Assembly: GCA_017472225.1 (NCBI GenBank)
Contig: JAFUQS010000056.1
Coordinates: forward strand, 1 to 64,000
DNA from: Clostridia bacterium
Lineage (GTDB): Bacteria > Bacillota > Clostridia > Oscillospirales > Acutalibacteraceae
DNA length: 64,000 bases
Reading direction: 5' to 3'
In this document: piece by piece, positions 9,670 through 18,050 of the stretch
Layout: each line of letters starts with the position of its first letter
Numbering within the stretch: the first letter of the stretch is position 1
Notes under the pieces: model-generated
The model's database searches: none
Seen by the model: only the letters and a program-made list of their open reading frames with translations
Told to the model about the DNA's origin: nothing
Position numbers and translations under genes: made by a program

Positions 9670-10683
9670 TTATATTAAATTAAAGCTTTTCATAATAAAT
9701 ACCGTGATAAACATACTGAACATTGAAAATGCACTTGTCCAGACAACGAACTGACTTGCGAGCTGTTCATCTCCACCGATTTCACCCACCATAACTGCAC
9801 TTGAAACTGCAATGGGAGTTGCAAAAAGAGATATAAGCGCAGGATATTCCGCCGAGGTCACATTAAGAATCGGTGTGTATTCAGAAAGAATAAACGCAAG
9901 ACCTATACCAAGCACAGGTGCCATAACAAGGCGCATGAATGTACCGGCAAAAATTTGTTTTTTGAGCGCTCCGACAGCCTTGAAGTCAAACCTTGCACCA
10001 AGAACAACAAGAGCCAACGGTGAAGCACCCTTTGAAAGAATTGAAAGAGCTGAATACAAAAAGGGTAAATCCCTTTCAATGCTGAAAACAACCTCTCCCG
10101 CCGGATTAAGCGGCAGCATATTGCGGACAGCTACAACGGCAACACCAAGGAAAACACCGATAATTAACGGATTCTTTGCCGTCTTTTTCAACGTTTCCTT
10201 AATTTCGCCCTTATGCTCCGTGTGGCTGTAATGAGAAAGAATTATAACAGCAAGAGTGTTGAAAAGAGGGATTGAAAAAGCGGAAAGCACGGAAGCGAAA
10301 GCCACCCCCTGTGCGCCGCCGAGAGTTTCAGCAAGCGGTATGCCTATTATAGCATAATTGGAACGGAAAACACATTGAGTAATGACGGGAATCTGGTCAC
10401 GCCTTCTGAAAAAAATTTTCGCAACAACAAAGCCTGAAAAACAGATAAGCAGAATTGCAAAAAGGCAATAAAGCACTACTCTCCAATTAACATTGCCGAG
10501 GGAGTCAATTTCATAAACATTCATGAACAGAAGCACCGGCAAAAACAGCTTGAATACAAGAGCGTTCGCCTTTTTGAAAAATGCATCATCAGCAAAATGC
10601 AGTCTGTTTAAAATATAGCCTGTGAGCATAAGAAGCAGTATTGGCATAACTGCGTTAAAAGAGAAACTGAATATCTCTGCCAT
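9670..10683 (-). CDS. AEC family transporter (auxin efflux carrier-like permease)
   Basis: The 337-residue integral membrane protein has about ten hydrophobic helices and starts FNAVMPILLLMLTGYILN, with later FRSNYAIIGIPLAETLGG and SSAVMVGEIGGDE segments characteristic of the AEC/bile-acid-sodium-symporter-like family. Such permeases move organic anions such as malate or malonate; the substrate cannot be read here. It sits 12 bases upstream of the GH27 gene and 19 bases after the esterase gene, so it is part of the same transcript. Confidence 0.8.
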   Translation of the reverse strand: MAEIFSFSFNAVMPILLLMLTGYILNRLHFADDAFFKKANALVFKLFLPVLLFMNVYEIDSLGNVNWRVVLYCLFAILLICFSGFVVAKIFFRRRDQIPVITQCVFRSNYAIIGIPLAETLGGAQGVAFASVLSAFSIPLFNTLAVIILSHYSHTEHKGEIKETLKKTAKNPLIIGVFLGVAVVAVRNMLPLNPAGEVVFSIERDLPFLYSALSILSKGASPLALVVLGARFDFKAVGALKKQIFAGTFMRLVMAPVLGIGLAFILSEYTPILNVTSAEYPALISLFATPIAVSSAVMVGEIGGDEQLASQFVVWTSAFSMFSMFITVFIMKSFNLI

Positions 10684-10702
10684 TTGTTATCTCCTGAAAA
10701 TA

Positions 10703-11875
10703 TCAATATCCGTAATCTATAACCTTTTTAATTTCCGAAACGAGTGTTTCGGCTGCAAGAGCGTTGGAATCGGCTCCGGGATGACCGTCAATTACAATTT
10801 CATTTTCGCCCATTTTAAAATCGAGGGTCAGGGCTTTGATTCTGTAATCAGACTCACTTATTCTGAACTCCTCTGCCGCCTGTTCAATAAGCGGATAAAG
10901 AGAATTATTCATATCCCCCAAAACACAGAAAATATATGCTTCGGGATATCGTCTTCTGACTGAAATAATGAAATCAAGGTAGCTTTCCTTGAATCTCAGA
11001 CAACGCTCACGGGTAAAGCAGTAAGAAGCATCATTTGTGCCAAGGTTAATAACAACAAAATCAGCCGTAAAATCAGAAAAATCCCAAAGGGCTTTTCCGC
11101 CGTTATGATAAAGAGCAGATTTATCGTAATACTTACCTACTCTGCCTTCAATATTTATCGTTCCGTCACCGGTATAGCCCGAAAGCATACCATAGCCCGA
11201 AAAGGCAACAACACTGTAGTCTGCATCAAGACTCTGAGCTGTGAGATAAGCATATGTCTTTGTGAAGTTTTCTGTATGAGTGGAAAATTCGCCCACAGCA
11301 CCTGCATCTATACCATATCCGCAAGTGATTGAATCACCGATAAATTCAATTTTTATTTCCTTTTCTGCAGTGGGTTCAATATCACCCGTGCAAAATGCAC
11401 CAATATCACCGATATAAAAGCCTGAGCATTTAGCTTCGGAAAGTTTTACAAGCCTGATAACTGCTCCATTTTCAAAATCATTGATATCGATATGATACTT
11501 TTTCTTTTCAAAGCTCACTGTGTCATCAATTATCAATTCATTGTTTTTATAAATCGCAAAACGGGCATGGGAATTCCGGCTCTGCTCTTGTACTCCATCC
11601 CCGATAACGGTAATATAGGCATAACTTCCCTTGCAAAAAAACTCAATTCCGCTTCCCGACATTGAAATGTATCTTTTTTCGTCGCTGTAATGAGTTCTGC
11701 CGATTGGTTTTACAAATTCATCCGAGGGGGCAAATCTTTTGAATGAGCTTTTCACAAATTCCACAATCACGGGGCCCTCCTTACTTTTATCCAAAGAAGA
11801 AAAATGAACAACACCACCGACGGCAGTTGCCGCAACAACAAGAATAATCAGGGCAAGTAATATCTTCTTTACCAC
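10703..11875 (-). CDS. SGNH-type carbohydrate esterase, CE2-like
   Basis: The 390-residue protein has an N-terminal hydrophobic anchor (about 4-22), a beta-sandwich region (about 60-165), then an SGNH hydrolase domain. The catalytic serine is in IEFIGDSITCGYG (about 182), the block III segment is VINLGTNDASY, and the Asp-His pair is in IDGHPGADSN. The sandwich-plus-SGNH order matches carbohydrate esterase family 2, which removes O-acetyl groups from plant polysaccharides. The start is GTG, preceded by an AGAGGTGG site. A strong promoter lies upstream, so it is first in the esterase-AEC-GH27 operon. Confidence 0.75.
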   Translation of the reverse strand: MVKKILLALIILVVAATAVGGVVHFSSLDKSKEGPVIVEFVKSSFKRFAPSDEFVKPIGRTHYSDEKRYISMSGSGIEFFCKGSYAYITVIGDGVQEQSRNSHARFAIYKNNELIIDDTVSFEKKKYHIDINDFENGAVIRLVKLSEAKCSGFYIGDIGAFCTGDIEPTAEKEIKIEFIGDSITCGYGIDAGAVGEFSTHTENFTKTYAYLTAQSLDADYSVVAFSGYGMLSGYTGDGTINIEGRVGKYYDKSALYHNGGKALWDFSDFTADFVVINLGTNDASYCFTRERCLRFKESYLDFIISVRRRYPEAYIFCVLGDMNNSLYPLIEQAAEEFRISESDYRIKALTLDFKMGENEIVIDGHPGADSNALAAETLVSEIKKVIDYGY

Positions 11876-11906
11876 CTATTCCACCTCTTTTGGGTAGTAT
11901 GTGACG

Positions 11907-11935
11907 ATTATAATACAAGATGAACTTTAAGTCAA
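11907..11935 (-). promoter_or_regulatory. Promoter of the esterase-AEC-GH27 operon
   Basis: On the minus strand TTGACT (11930-11935) and TATAAT (11907-11912) are 17 bases apart. It lies between the GH30 terminator and the esterase start, which separates the cluster into two transcription units. Confidence 0.75.
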
Positions 11936-11985
11936 ATAAAAAATTGAAAAGTACCAAGGTACAAATGTCCGTCAACTGAGCTGCA

Positions 11986-12021
11986 TAAAAAACGAGCTGT
12001 AAAAAACGAATTTTACAGCTC
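11986..12021 (-). terminator. Terminator after GH30
   Basis: An 11-bp perfect stem (11994-12004 with 12011-12021, loop of six) is followed on the minus strand by G then six T residues. It lies 11 bases past the GH30 stop. Confidence 0.8.
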
Positions 12022-12031
12022 ATTAAAATAT

Positions 12032-13555
12032 TTATCTTTCAAAAACAACTGTAACAATGCTGTTCTCAGGAACAGTTACTGTTTCAATGCCTGAGCCCTC
12101 GTCAGTAAGCTCAAGATTGTGTGTTTCATCTGTTGTGTAAACTGACATATCGTAGCCTAACATACAGTAAGTAAATTTCTTTTCAGCACCTTCATTTACG
12201 ATTACTGCAACATAATCACCTTCGGGAGTTCTGTAGGCGGAGACATTCATGTTGTTATCGATGATGTAATGGTCATAAACCTCACCGTCAACCTCATCAT
12301 CCCACCATGCTTCTTCTGCAGTGATGTCTGCAATGCTTATGCCGAAATCAACCATATGGCTTCCCGCAGGAATAAACTTTGAGAAGTGTGCCATTGCATA
12401 GTATCTCTTACCGATGATATATTCGGAGCAATCATCGTTTGCACCGATCATACTGTCGGCATTTTCAAGTCCGCCGTTAACGGCAACCCATGAGGACCAG
12501 CTGTTAACACCTGTGAAGGCAACATCCTCACTGATGGTACGAGCCATGATGATAGCTGCCTGAAGGTCATCCATCTTATGCTCATTGGGAAGCTCACACC
12601 ACTCGCTCATTTCAAGCTCAACATCGGGATAGTTGGTTTCCATATATTCGCCGTATGCCTTTTTATACAGCCAATCATTTGTCCAATAGCTGTGATATGA
12701 ATATGTGCCGAGAACATCCTTGATATCATCATTTGCACAAATTGCATCAGCATAATTCATTGTGTCGTCGCTTACATTACCGCTTTCGGTGAGTGAAAGC
12801 TTCACATCAAGGTTTCTTTCCTTTATTTCTGCGGCAAAAGCTTCACCGACCTCAATAATATCTTCAAGCTCATAGTGACAGCCTTCCTGGCCTACCCAGC
12901 CACCGCCCCAGCTCCACTGAGGCTCATTGATGGGGCTGATATACTTGACGGGAACACCCTTAGAAATAAAGTACTCAGCGATATCACACATATATTCGGC
13001 AAAATCATCTGCACAGCCTTCCTTAAGGTTACAGGTGCTATCCTGATAACTGCCTGCTGCTGAGCCTGACTCTGTCATTGAATAATGAGGAGAGTTTGCA
13101 AAAAGAACAACTGTGTCGATACAGCCGTAGCCGAGAGAGAGCTCAAGCATTCTCTGTGCTGCTGCATCCTTTGTCCAGTCATATTCATATTCTCCCGATT
13201 CTTCATTATAAACAAGGAAGCTTTCAGTGGCTCTCCACTCGTTACCCCAGAGTCTTGTATCCGGGTTATCCTTTTCACCGCCACCGACATTATAACGATA
13301 TACATTAAGGCCGAGACCTTCTTCAGAATAAAGAAGCTTTGCATATTCCTCTGCATTTTCATTGTCGCCGGCAATCTGTGCCCACCAGGCTGCAGAAGTA
13401 CCCCAGCCGGTGATTTCCTGCTTTTCGCCGATAAGGTCAAATTTCATGAATATATTATCAGCCTCAGCACCGAACCAGCCCGCAATTGTTGTCATAACAA
13501 AAATGAAAACGGAAATCCGGTAAATTACTTTTTGTAAAAATGTATTTCTTGTCAT
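12032..13555 (-). CDS. Glycoside hydrolase family 30, endo-beta-1,6-galactanase-like
   Basis: The 507-residue protein has an N-terminal membrane-spanning or signal segment (about 10-30). The (beta/alpha)8 domain has ITGWGTSAAWWAQ, GLNVYRYNVGGG and FANSPHYSMT. The acid/base glutamate is in YISPINEPQW (about 216) and the nucleophile glutamate in LEMSEWCEL (about 318). A small beta domain closes the protein (YVAVIVNEGAEK). This pattern fits the GH30 group acting on beta-1,6-galactan, such as arabinogalactan side chains, though specificity is inferred. It is placed upstream of a CE2-like esterase and an alpha-galactosidase, consistent with stepwise attack on plant galactan. Confidence 0.8.
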   Translation of the reverse strand: MTRNTFLQKVIYRISVFIFVMTTIAGWFGAEADNIFMKFDLIGEKQEITGWGTSAAWWAQIAGDNENAEEYAKLLYSEEGLGLNVYRYNVGGGEKDNPDTRLWGNEWRATESFLVYNEESGEYEYDWTKDAAAQRMLELSLGYGCIDTVVLFANSPHYSMTESGSAAGSYQDSTCNLKEGCADDFAEYMCDIAEYFISKGVPVKYISPINEPQWSWGGGWVGQEGCHYELEDIIEVGEAFAAEIKERNLDVKLSLTESGNVSDDTMNYADAICANDDIKDVLGTYSYHSYWTNDWLYKKAYGEYMETNYPDVELEMSEWCELPNEHKMDDLQAAIIMARTISEDVAFTGVNSWSSWVAVNGGLENADSMIGANDDCSEYIIGKRYYAMAHFSKFIPAGSHMVDFGISIADITAEEAWWDDEVDGEVYDHYIIDNNMNVSAYRTPEGDYVAVIVNEGAEKKFTYCMLGYDMSVYTTDETHNLELTDEGSGIETVTVPENSIVTVVFER

Positions 13556-13597
13556 AAATTCCTCTCCTTTTTAATTTTTGGGAATATTATTCATGTC

Positions 13598-13627
13598 ATT
13601 TTATCATAATTTTAAATGAAAGGTCAA
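13598..13627 (-). promoter_or_regulatory. Promoter of GH30
   Basis: On the minus strand TTGACC (13622-13627) and TAAAAT (13598-13603) are 18 bases apart, about 40 bases before the gene. Confidence 0.6.
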
Positions 13628-13694
13628 CTGTTTTTGAATTTATTTATGTAAATTCTAAAAAAATTTAATATAATATTTAATATACTTTAGATTA

Positions 13695-13723
13695 TTGATT
13701 TTATAATAGCATAGTGCTATAAT
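13695..13723 (+). promoter_or_regulatory. Promoter of the glycerophosphodiesterase gene
   Basis: TTGATT (13695-13700) and TATAAT (13718-13723) are 17 bases apart. A second TATAAT lies inside the spacer. The gene starts 35 bases downstream. Confidence 0.7.
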
Positions 13724-13758
13724 TAGTAAAAATATGCAAATAAAGGATGAAATGAAGA

Positions 13759-14520
13759 ATGGCAAGACCGCTTGTAATCACTCACAGAGGTGCCAACAAA
13801 TATGCACCGCAGAACACTATCCCCGCCTTTAAAAAAGCTGTTGAAATCGGTACCGACGGATTTGAAACCGATGTTCACATCACAAAGGACGGTAAAATTG
13901 CAATTTGCCACAATTACACAATTGATGAAACCTCAACAGGTAAGGGCAACATTGCAGACATGACCCTTGCTCAGCTTAAAAAATTCGATTTCGGTTCATA
14001 TTTCAGCAAGAATTTTGAAGGAACTGAAATTCCCACAATTGATGAATTCCTTTCATATGTTGAAACCACCGACATCAGTGTTCTCAACATTGAAATCAAA
14101 TCTCCGAAGCAGAACGAAACGGGAATTGTGAAAAAAACCATTGAAGCTGTTAAGGAACACGGACTTTTTGACAGACTTCTTATTTCATCGTTTGATCCCG
14201 AGCTTCTTCTGGAAGCAAAGATGATTGACATCAAATGTAAAACAGGCTTCCTTTATTCCCCCACAAGCCCCACAACAAGAAAAATGTTCTGGAAGGCCCC
14301 CGAATTTGCACAGAGCATTGGTTGTGATGCTTTGCATCCTCACTTCCTTTTTGTGAATGAAAGCTATGTTAAAAAAGCTCACGAAGCAGGGCTTATGGTT
14401 AACCCCTGGACAGTTGACATTCCCGAGGTAATTGATAAGATGCTCCGTCTCGGTGTTGACGGCATTATCACTGACCTTCCCGATGTTGTTAACGGAATGA
14501 GCAAAAGATATTACGATTAA
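13759..14520 (+). CDS. Glycerophosphodiester phosphodiesterase
   Basis: The 253-residue protein is a GDPD family enzyme that splits glycerophosphodiesters into glycerol-3-phosphate and an alcohol. It shows the family start ITHRGANKYAPQNT with the catalytic His-Arg, then the metal-binding FETDVHITKDG and the second histidine in ICHNYTIDETS. Later strands NIEIKSP and LLISSFDPELL complete the barrel, and GLMVNPWTVDIPEVI and GVDGIITDLPD end it. There is no signal peptide, so it is cytoplasmic. A good promoter precedes it and a terminator follows directly, so it is monocistronic. Confidence 0.92.
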   Translation: MARPLVITHRGANKYAPQNTIPAFKKAVEIGTDGFETDVHITKDGKIAICHNYTIDETSTGKGNIADMTLAQLKKFDFGSYFSKNFEGTEIPTIDEFLSYVETTDISVLNIEIKSPKQNETGIVKKTIEAVKEHGLFDRLLISSFDPELLLEAKMIDIKCKTGFLYSPTSPTTRKMFWKAPEFAQSIGCDALHPHFLFVNESYVKKAHEAGLMVNPWTVDIPEVIDKMLRLGVDGIITDLPDVVNGMSKRYYD

Positions 14521-14547
14521 AAAGAGGCGAAAGCCTCTTTTTGTTTT
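14521..14547 (+). terminator. Terminator after the glycerophosphodiesterase gene
   Basis: An 8-bp stem (14521-14528 with 14533-14540) capped by a GAAA tetraloop is followed by TTGTTTTG and starts at the stop codon. Confidence 0.85.
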
Positions 14548-14623
14548 GTATGTGAGGATAACAGATTTTATTGAACTTACTATTGACAAAATATTCAGTC
14601 TGTGATATCATACATAGGCACTT

Positions 14624-14700
14624 GAGGGTGTAGCTCAGTTGGTCAGAGTACTTGCTTGACATGCAAGGGGTCGGTGGTTCGAGCCCACTCATCCTCACCA
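14624..14700 (+). tRNA. tRNA-Val (anticodon GAC)
   Basis: The acceptor stem pairs GAGGGTG with CATCCTC, allowing one G-U pair, and an encoded ACCA end follows. The anticodon stem CTTGC/GCAAG encloses the loop TTGACAT, giving anticodon GAC for valine. The D arm (GCTCAGTTGGTCAGAGT) and T arm (GTTCGAGCC) are intact. The length is 77 bases including CCA. Confidence 0.95.
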
Positions 14701-14736
14701 AAAATCCCGTTCGTTTTCACGAACGGGATTTTTACT
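14701..14736 (+). terminator. Terminator after tRNA-Val
   Basis: A perfect 13-bp stem (14701-14713 with 14720-14732) with a six-base loop follows the tRNA directly and ends in a run of T. The next 150 bases up to the XRE terminator hold no gene. Confidence 0.85.
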
Positions 14737-14883
14737 TTTTATCTTTTCACTATTCACTTTTCCTTGGTGCTGTTTTGCACGGGATTTTAGTAAGTAATAA
14801 TTAAGAGGTAAAAGTGAAGAAGTTTGGGTGGGACACCCGCAACCGATTAATAAAGAACATATATTTGTTTTTCTATATATTAC

Positions 14884-14923
14884 AAAAAACAAGCCATGAT
14901 TTCTATGTGAGAAACCATGGCTT
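14884..14923 (-). terminator. Terminator after the XRE regulator gene
   Basis: A 14-bp stem with one mismatch (14891-14904 with 14910-14923) is followed on the minus strand by TTGTTTTTTG, just beyond the regulator stop codon. Confidence 0.75.
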
Positions 14924-14929
14924 TATATT

Positions 14930-15256
14930 TTATATCAGCGACTTAAGATAAACTTCAAGGAGATTTAATGCAGTTTCTTTTTCTTTTTGAGAAATATCCT
15001 TAAAAATGTTCACTAAAGTCTCTTCGGTCATTTTTTCATTTTCTTCAAGAACAAAAATATCATTCGGCGTAATGCTTAAAGCAGTGCAAATTTTGAGTAT
15101 CGTTTCCACACGCATATTAACTGAGCCACGCTCAATATCAGCGTAGGTGCGCTCGGAAAGGTTTGCTTTTTCAGCAACCTCGGCTCTGCTCATAAGCTTT
15201 TTGGTTCTGATTTCATAAATCTTATTACCGATAATCTTCAAATCAAAAACAAGCAT
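14930..15256 (-). CDS. XRE family helix-turn-helix regulator
   Basis: The 108-residue protein has a lambda-repressor-like domain in residues 7-63: NKIYEIRTKKLMSRAEVAEK, LSERTYADIERGS and ETILKICTALSITPNDI are the usual helices. The C-terminal 40 residues are helical and carry no sensor domain that I recognise. An AGGAGGAAG site precedes the ATG. It is transcribed divergently from the large BspA-type surface protein, and inverted repeats with an AGGAATTAT half-site lie between the two. Self-control and control of the surface protein are plausible inferences. Confidence 0.85.
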   Translation of the reverse strand: MLVFDLKIIGNKIYEIRTKKLMSRAEVAEKANLSERTYADIERGSVNMRVETILKICTALSITPNDIFVLEENEKMTEETLVNIFKDISQKEKETALNLLEVYLKSLI

Positions 15257-15282
15257 TATTCTTCCTCCTATTTGTATTTATA

Positions 15283-15300
15283 TAGGAATTATACTTCCTA
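15283..15300. promoter_or_regulatory. Inverted repeat over the XRE promoter, candidate operator
   Basis: The sequence TAGGAA-six bases-TTCCTA is an 18-bp interrupted palindrome. On the minus strand it contains TATAAT, the likely -10 box of the XRE gene, so a bound regulator would block it. The AGGAATTAT half is repeated twice in the neighbouring larger palindrome. Confidence 0.45.
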
Positions 15301-15307
15301 ATCGCTA

Positions 15308-15336
15308 TTGACAAATAGGCACTAAAGGTGTATTAT
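15308..15336 (+). promoter_or_regulatory. Promoter of the BspA-type surface protein gene
   Basis: TTGACA (15308-15313) and TATTAT (15331-15336) are 17 bases apart. Transcription would start near 15343, at the edge of the large palindrome. Confidence 0.75.
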
Positions 15337-15344
15337 TTGGGAAG

Positions 15345-15378
15345 AATAATTCCTGTTTGTTAATTAACAGGAATTATT
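15345..15378. promoter_or_regulatory. Large palindrome in the BspA-type gene leader
   Basis: Two perfect 13-base arms (15345-15357 and 15366-15378) flank eight bases, and a run of seven T follows shortly after. It could be an operator sharing the AGGAATTAT half-site with the XRE promoter palindrome, or an RNA hairpin acting as attenuator. It lies between the promoter and the ribosome site at 15391-15398. Confidence 0.5.
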
Positions 15379-15403
15379 GAATTTTTTTGAAAGGAAGATT
15401 AAA

Positions 15404-17830
15404 ATGAAAAAAATCACGAAAGGTTTATTTCTGATTATGACAATGGTACTTTTATGCTTTGCAGTTTGTATGTTTGCGAATGCGGAAACACAGGGATATT
15501 ATACATACGAGGTATCAAACGGCAAAGCGACTATTACCGACGTTGACACTTCAATTAGTGGTAATGTAACTATTCCTTCGGTTCTTGGTGGTTACTCTGT
15601 AACAACCATAGACTATGCTGCGTTTGAATATTGCACCAGCCTTAAAAGCGTAACTATTCCCGACAGTGTAACAAGCATAGACAATTCTGCATTTTATCGT
15701 TGCACCAGCCTTACAAGCATAACTATCCCCAACAGTGTAACAAGCATAGGCCTTAATACGTTTGGGTTTTGCACCAGCCTTACAAGAGTAATTATTCCCG
15801 ACAGTGTAACGAGCATAGGCGATTATGCGTTTGATACTTGCAAAAGTCTTACAAGCATAACAATCGGCAACAGTGTAACAAGCATAGGCAATTATGCATT
15901 TTATAATTGCACCAGCCTTACAAGCCTAACTATTCCCGACAGTGTAACAAGCATAGGTAGTAGTGCGTTTAGATATTGCACCAGCCTTACAAGTGTAACT
16001 ATTCCCGACAGCGTAACAACCATAGGCAATTATGCATTTTATAATTGCACCAGCCTTACAAGCATAAGCGTTGATGAAAACAATGAATATTATTCAAGTG
16101 ATGAATATGGTGTATTATACAATAAAGATAAAACAACATTAATTCAATATCCTACAGGCAACGTAAGAACATCATATACTATTCCAGACAGTGTTACAAC
16201 CATAGGCGATTATGCGTTTTATGGTTGCACCAGCCTTACAAGCGTAACTATTCCCAACAGTGTAACAACCATAGGCGATTATGCGTTTCAAAATTGTACC
16301 AGCCTTACAAGTATAACAATTCCCGACAGTGTAACAACCATAGGCAAATATGCGTTTGCTACGTGCAAAAGTCTTGAGAGCGTAACTATTCCCAACGGTG
16401 TTACAACCATAGGCGATCATGCGTTTCATGATTGCACCAGCCTTACAAGCGTAACTATTCCCAACAGTGTAACAACCATAGGCGATGGTGCGTTTTATAA
16501 TTGCACCAGCCTTGCAAGCGTAACAATTCCCGACAGTGTAACAACCATAAGCTCTGCTGCGTTTTGGTATTGCACCAGCCTTACAAGCATAACTATTCCC
16601 GACAGTGTAACAAGCATAAGCGATGGTGCGTTTGTTTTTTGTACCAGCCTTACAAGCATAACTATTCCCGACAGTGTAACAACCATAGGCAATAATGCGT
16701 TTTGGTATTGCACCAGCCTTACAAGCACAACCATTCCCGACAGTGTAACAAGCATAGGCAATTCTGCGTTTCAAGATTGCGAAAGCCTTGCAAACGTAAC
16801 TATTCCCAACAGTGTTAGAAGTATAGGCGATGGTGCGTTTGTTAATTGTACCAGCCTTGATACAGTACACTATTTGGGAACATCTACTGATTGGTCAAAA
16901 ATATCAATAGGTAGCAATAACACTTGTCTTACAAATGCAGCCCTTCATTACTGTACAAAAGTAGAAACAATCAACGCAACCTGTACAACCGTTGGCTATG
17001 AAACAGGCTGGTATTGTGGTGATTGTGATGAATGGCTTGAAGGACATGATGAAATTCCTGCCACAGGACATACTCACACTTCAAAGGTTACAGCTCCCAC
17101 TTGTACAGAAGCCGGATATACAACTTATACTTGTGATTGCGGTGATTCATATACAGCCGATGATATTGAAGCACTCGGACACTCTTTCACAAATTATGTG
17201 AGCAACAACAACGCAACCTGCACAATTGACGGTACAAAAACTGCAAAGTGCGACAGATGTGATGCAACCGATACAGTAGCAGATACTGATTCAAAGCTCG
17301 GACACGATATGGGTGAATATATTGTTACAACAGCTCCCACCTGTACCGAAAAAGGTATTGAAAGAAGCGATTGTTCTCGTTGCGACCACTTTATAACAAG
17401 AGAGGTTGATGCCACAGGACACAGCTACACTTCAAAGGTTACGGCTCCCACTTGTACAGAAGCCGGATATACAACTTATACTTGCTCTTGCGGCGACAGT
17501 TATGTTGATGATAAGATTGCTGCCGTTGGACACGAATACACCATTAAAACAACTGAAGCCACCTGTACAAAAAACGGAATAATAACAACATATTGTTTGA
17601 AATGTGGTGATACAAAAAACGAAACACTACCTGCAACAGGTCATAGCGACAATAATTCAGACGATATATGTGATAACTGTGAAGAGCTTCTCAAAGCTGA
17701 CAGTGCAGCTGATTGTGATTGCAACTGCCATAAAACCGGCTTTATGGGCATAATTTGGAAAATCCTCAGATTCTTCTATAAATTATTCGGTGCAAATAAA
17801 GTCTGCGGATGCGGTATAGCTCACTACTAA
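15404..17830 (+). CDS. BspA-type leucine-rich repeat surface protein
   Basis: The 808-residue protein starts at ATG 15404 after an AAAGGAAGAT site. A signal peptide (about 1-27, ending FANAETQ) is followed by around twenty BspA/LRR_5 repeats of about 23 residues, each reading roughly C.SLTSVTIPDSVTSIG..AF (about residues 60-490). A non-repeat insert with YYSSDEYGVLYNKDKT interrupts the series near 230. The C-terminal third has five or so cysteine-histidine modules such as APTCTEAGYTTYTC and ATGHSYTS, followed by a cysteine-rich stretch and the ending IIWKILRFFYKLFGANK. Such proteins bind host or microbial surfaces. No LPXTG motif is present. The repeats are nearly identical in DNA, so copy number may vary. 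Confidence 0.88.
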   Translation: MKKITKGLFLIMTMVLLCFAVCMFANAETQGYYTYEVSNGKATITDVDTSISGNVTIPSVLGGYSVTTIDYAAFEYCTSLKSVTIPDSVTSIDNSAFYRCTSLTSITIPNSVTSIGLNTFGFCTSLTRVIIPDSVTSIGDYAFDTCKSLTSITIGNSVTSIGNYAFYNCTSLTSLTIPDSVTSIGSSAFRYCTSLTSVTIPDSVTTIGNYAFYNCTSLTSISVDENNEYYSSDEYGVLYNKDKTTLIQYPTGNVRTSYTIPDSVTTIGDYAFYGCTSLTSVTIPNSVTTIGDYAFQNCTSLTSITIPDSVTTIGKYAFATCKSLESVTIPNGVTTIGDHAFHDCTSLTSVTIPNSVTTIGDGAFYNCTSLASVTIPDSVTTISSAAFWYCTSLTSITIPDSVTSISDGAFVFCTSLTSITIPDSVTTIGNNAFWYCTSLTSTTIPDSVTSIGNSAFQDCESLANVTIPNSVRSIGDGAFVNCTSLDTVHYLGTSTDWSKISIGSNNTCLTNAALHYCTKVETINATCTTVGYETGWYCGDCDEWLEGHDEIPATGHTHTSKVTAPTCTEAGYTTYTCDCGDSYTADDIEALGHSFTNYVSNNNATCTIDGTKTAKCDRCDATDTVADTDSKLGHDMGEYIVTTAPTCTEKGIERSDCSRCDHFITREVDATGHSYTSKVTAPTCTEAGYTTYTCSCGDSYVDDKIAAVGHEYTIKTTEATCTKNGIITTYCLKCGDTKNETLPATGHSDNNSDDICDNCEELLKADSAADCDCNCHKTGFMGIIWKILRFFYKLFGANKVCGCGIAHY

Positions 17831-17837
17831 ACATAAG

Positions 17838-17872
17838 AAAAGGAGAACGGCACAAAACCGTTCCCCTTTTTA
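17838..17872 (+). terminator. Terminator after the BspA-type gene
   Basis: A 13-bp stem with one mismatch (17838-17850 with 17858-17870) encloses a seven-base loop, and the descending arm ends in TTTT. It lies 8 bases beyond the stop codon. Confidence 0.7.
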
Positions 17873-18000
17873 CTGTTCTAAAATTTCAATATATTTATAA
17901 ACCGTAGTCCTACTCAGACCACACACCCTCGCAAACTCTGAAAAATGCAGTTTTTCTGATTTATAAGACGGACAATATCTATAAAAATCTGCGGTATTTG
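17870..18000 (-). pseudogene. Recombinase-type helix-turn-helix remnant
   Basis: Read on the minus strand, the last 45 or so codons give FSEFARVCGLSRTTVYKYI, a helix-turn-helix like the C-terminal domain of serine recombinases and related resolvases. No catalytic domain precedes it: the open frame upstream runs only antisense-like through the end of pyrI. It looks like the decayed tail of a mobile element gene between the BspA-type gene and the pyr operon. The call rests on a short motif. Confidence 0.4.
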
Positions 18001-18015
18001 GTATGTTAATGACCG

Positions 18016-18050
18016 AAAAGGACTGTTGCACAATGCAACAGTCCTTTTTA
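18016..18050 (-). terminator. Terminator at the end of the pyr operon
   Basis: A perfect 14-bp stem (18016-18029 with 18035-18048, loop ACAAT) sits next to the pyrI stop codon. T residues are part of the stem on both strands, so it may work in both directions. Confidence 0.75.

Noticed and set aside
14489..14701. Minus-strand open frame across tRNA-Val
   Set aside because: It overlaps the tRNA gene and the glycerophosphodiesterase terminator; frames through tRNA genes of this kind are artefacts.
16172..16870. Long open frame antisense to the BspA-type gene
   Set aside because: It is a product of the in-register 69-base repeats, has no ribosome site and reads as repeated low-complexity sequence with no family resemblance.
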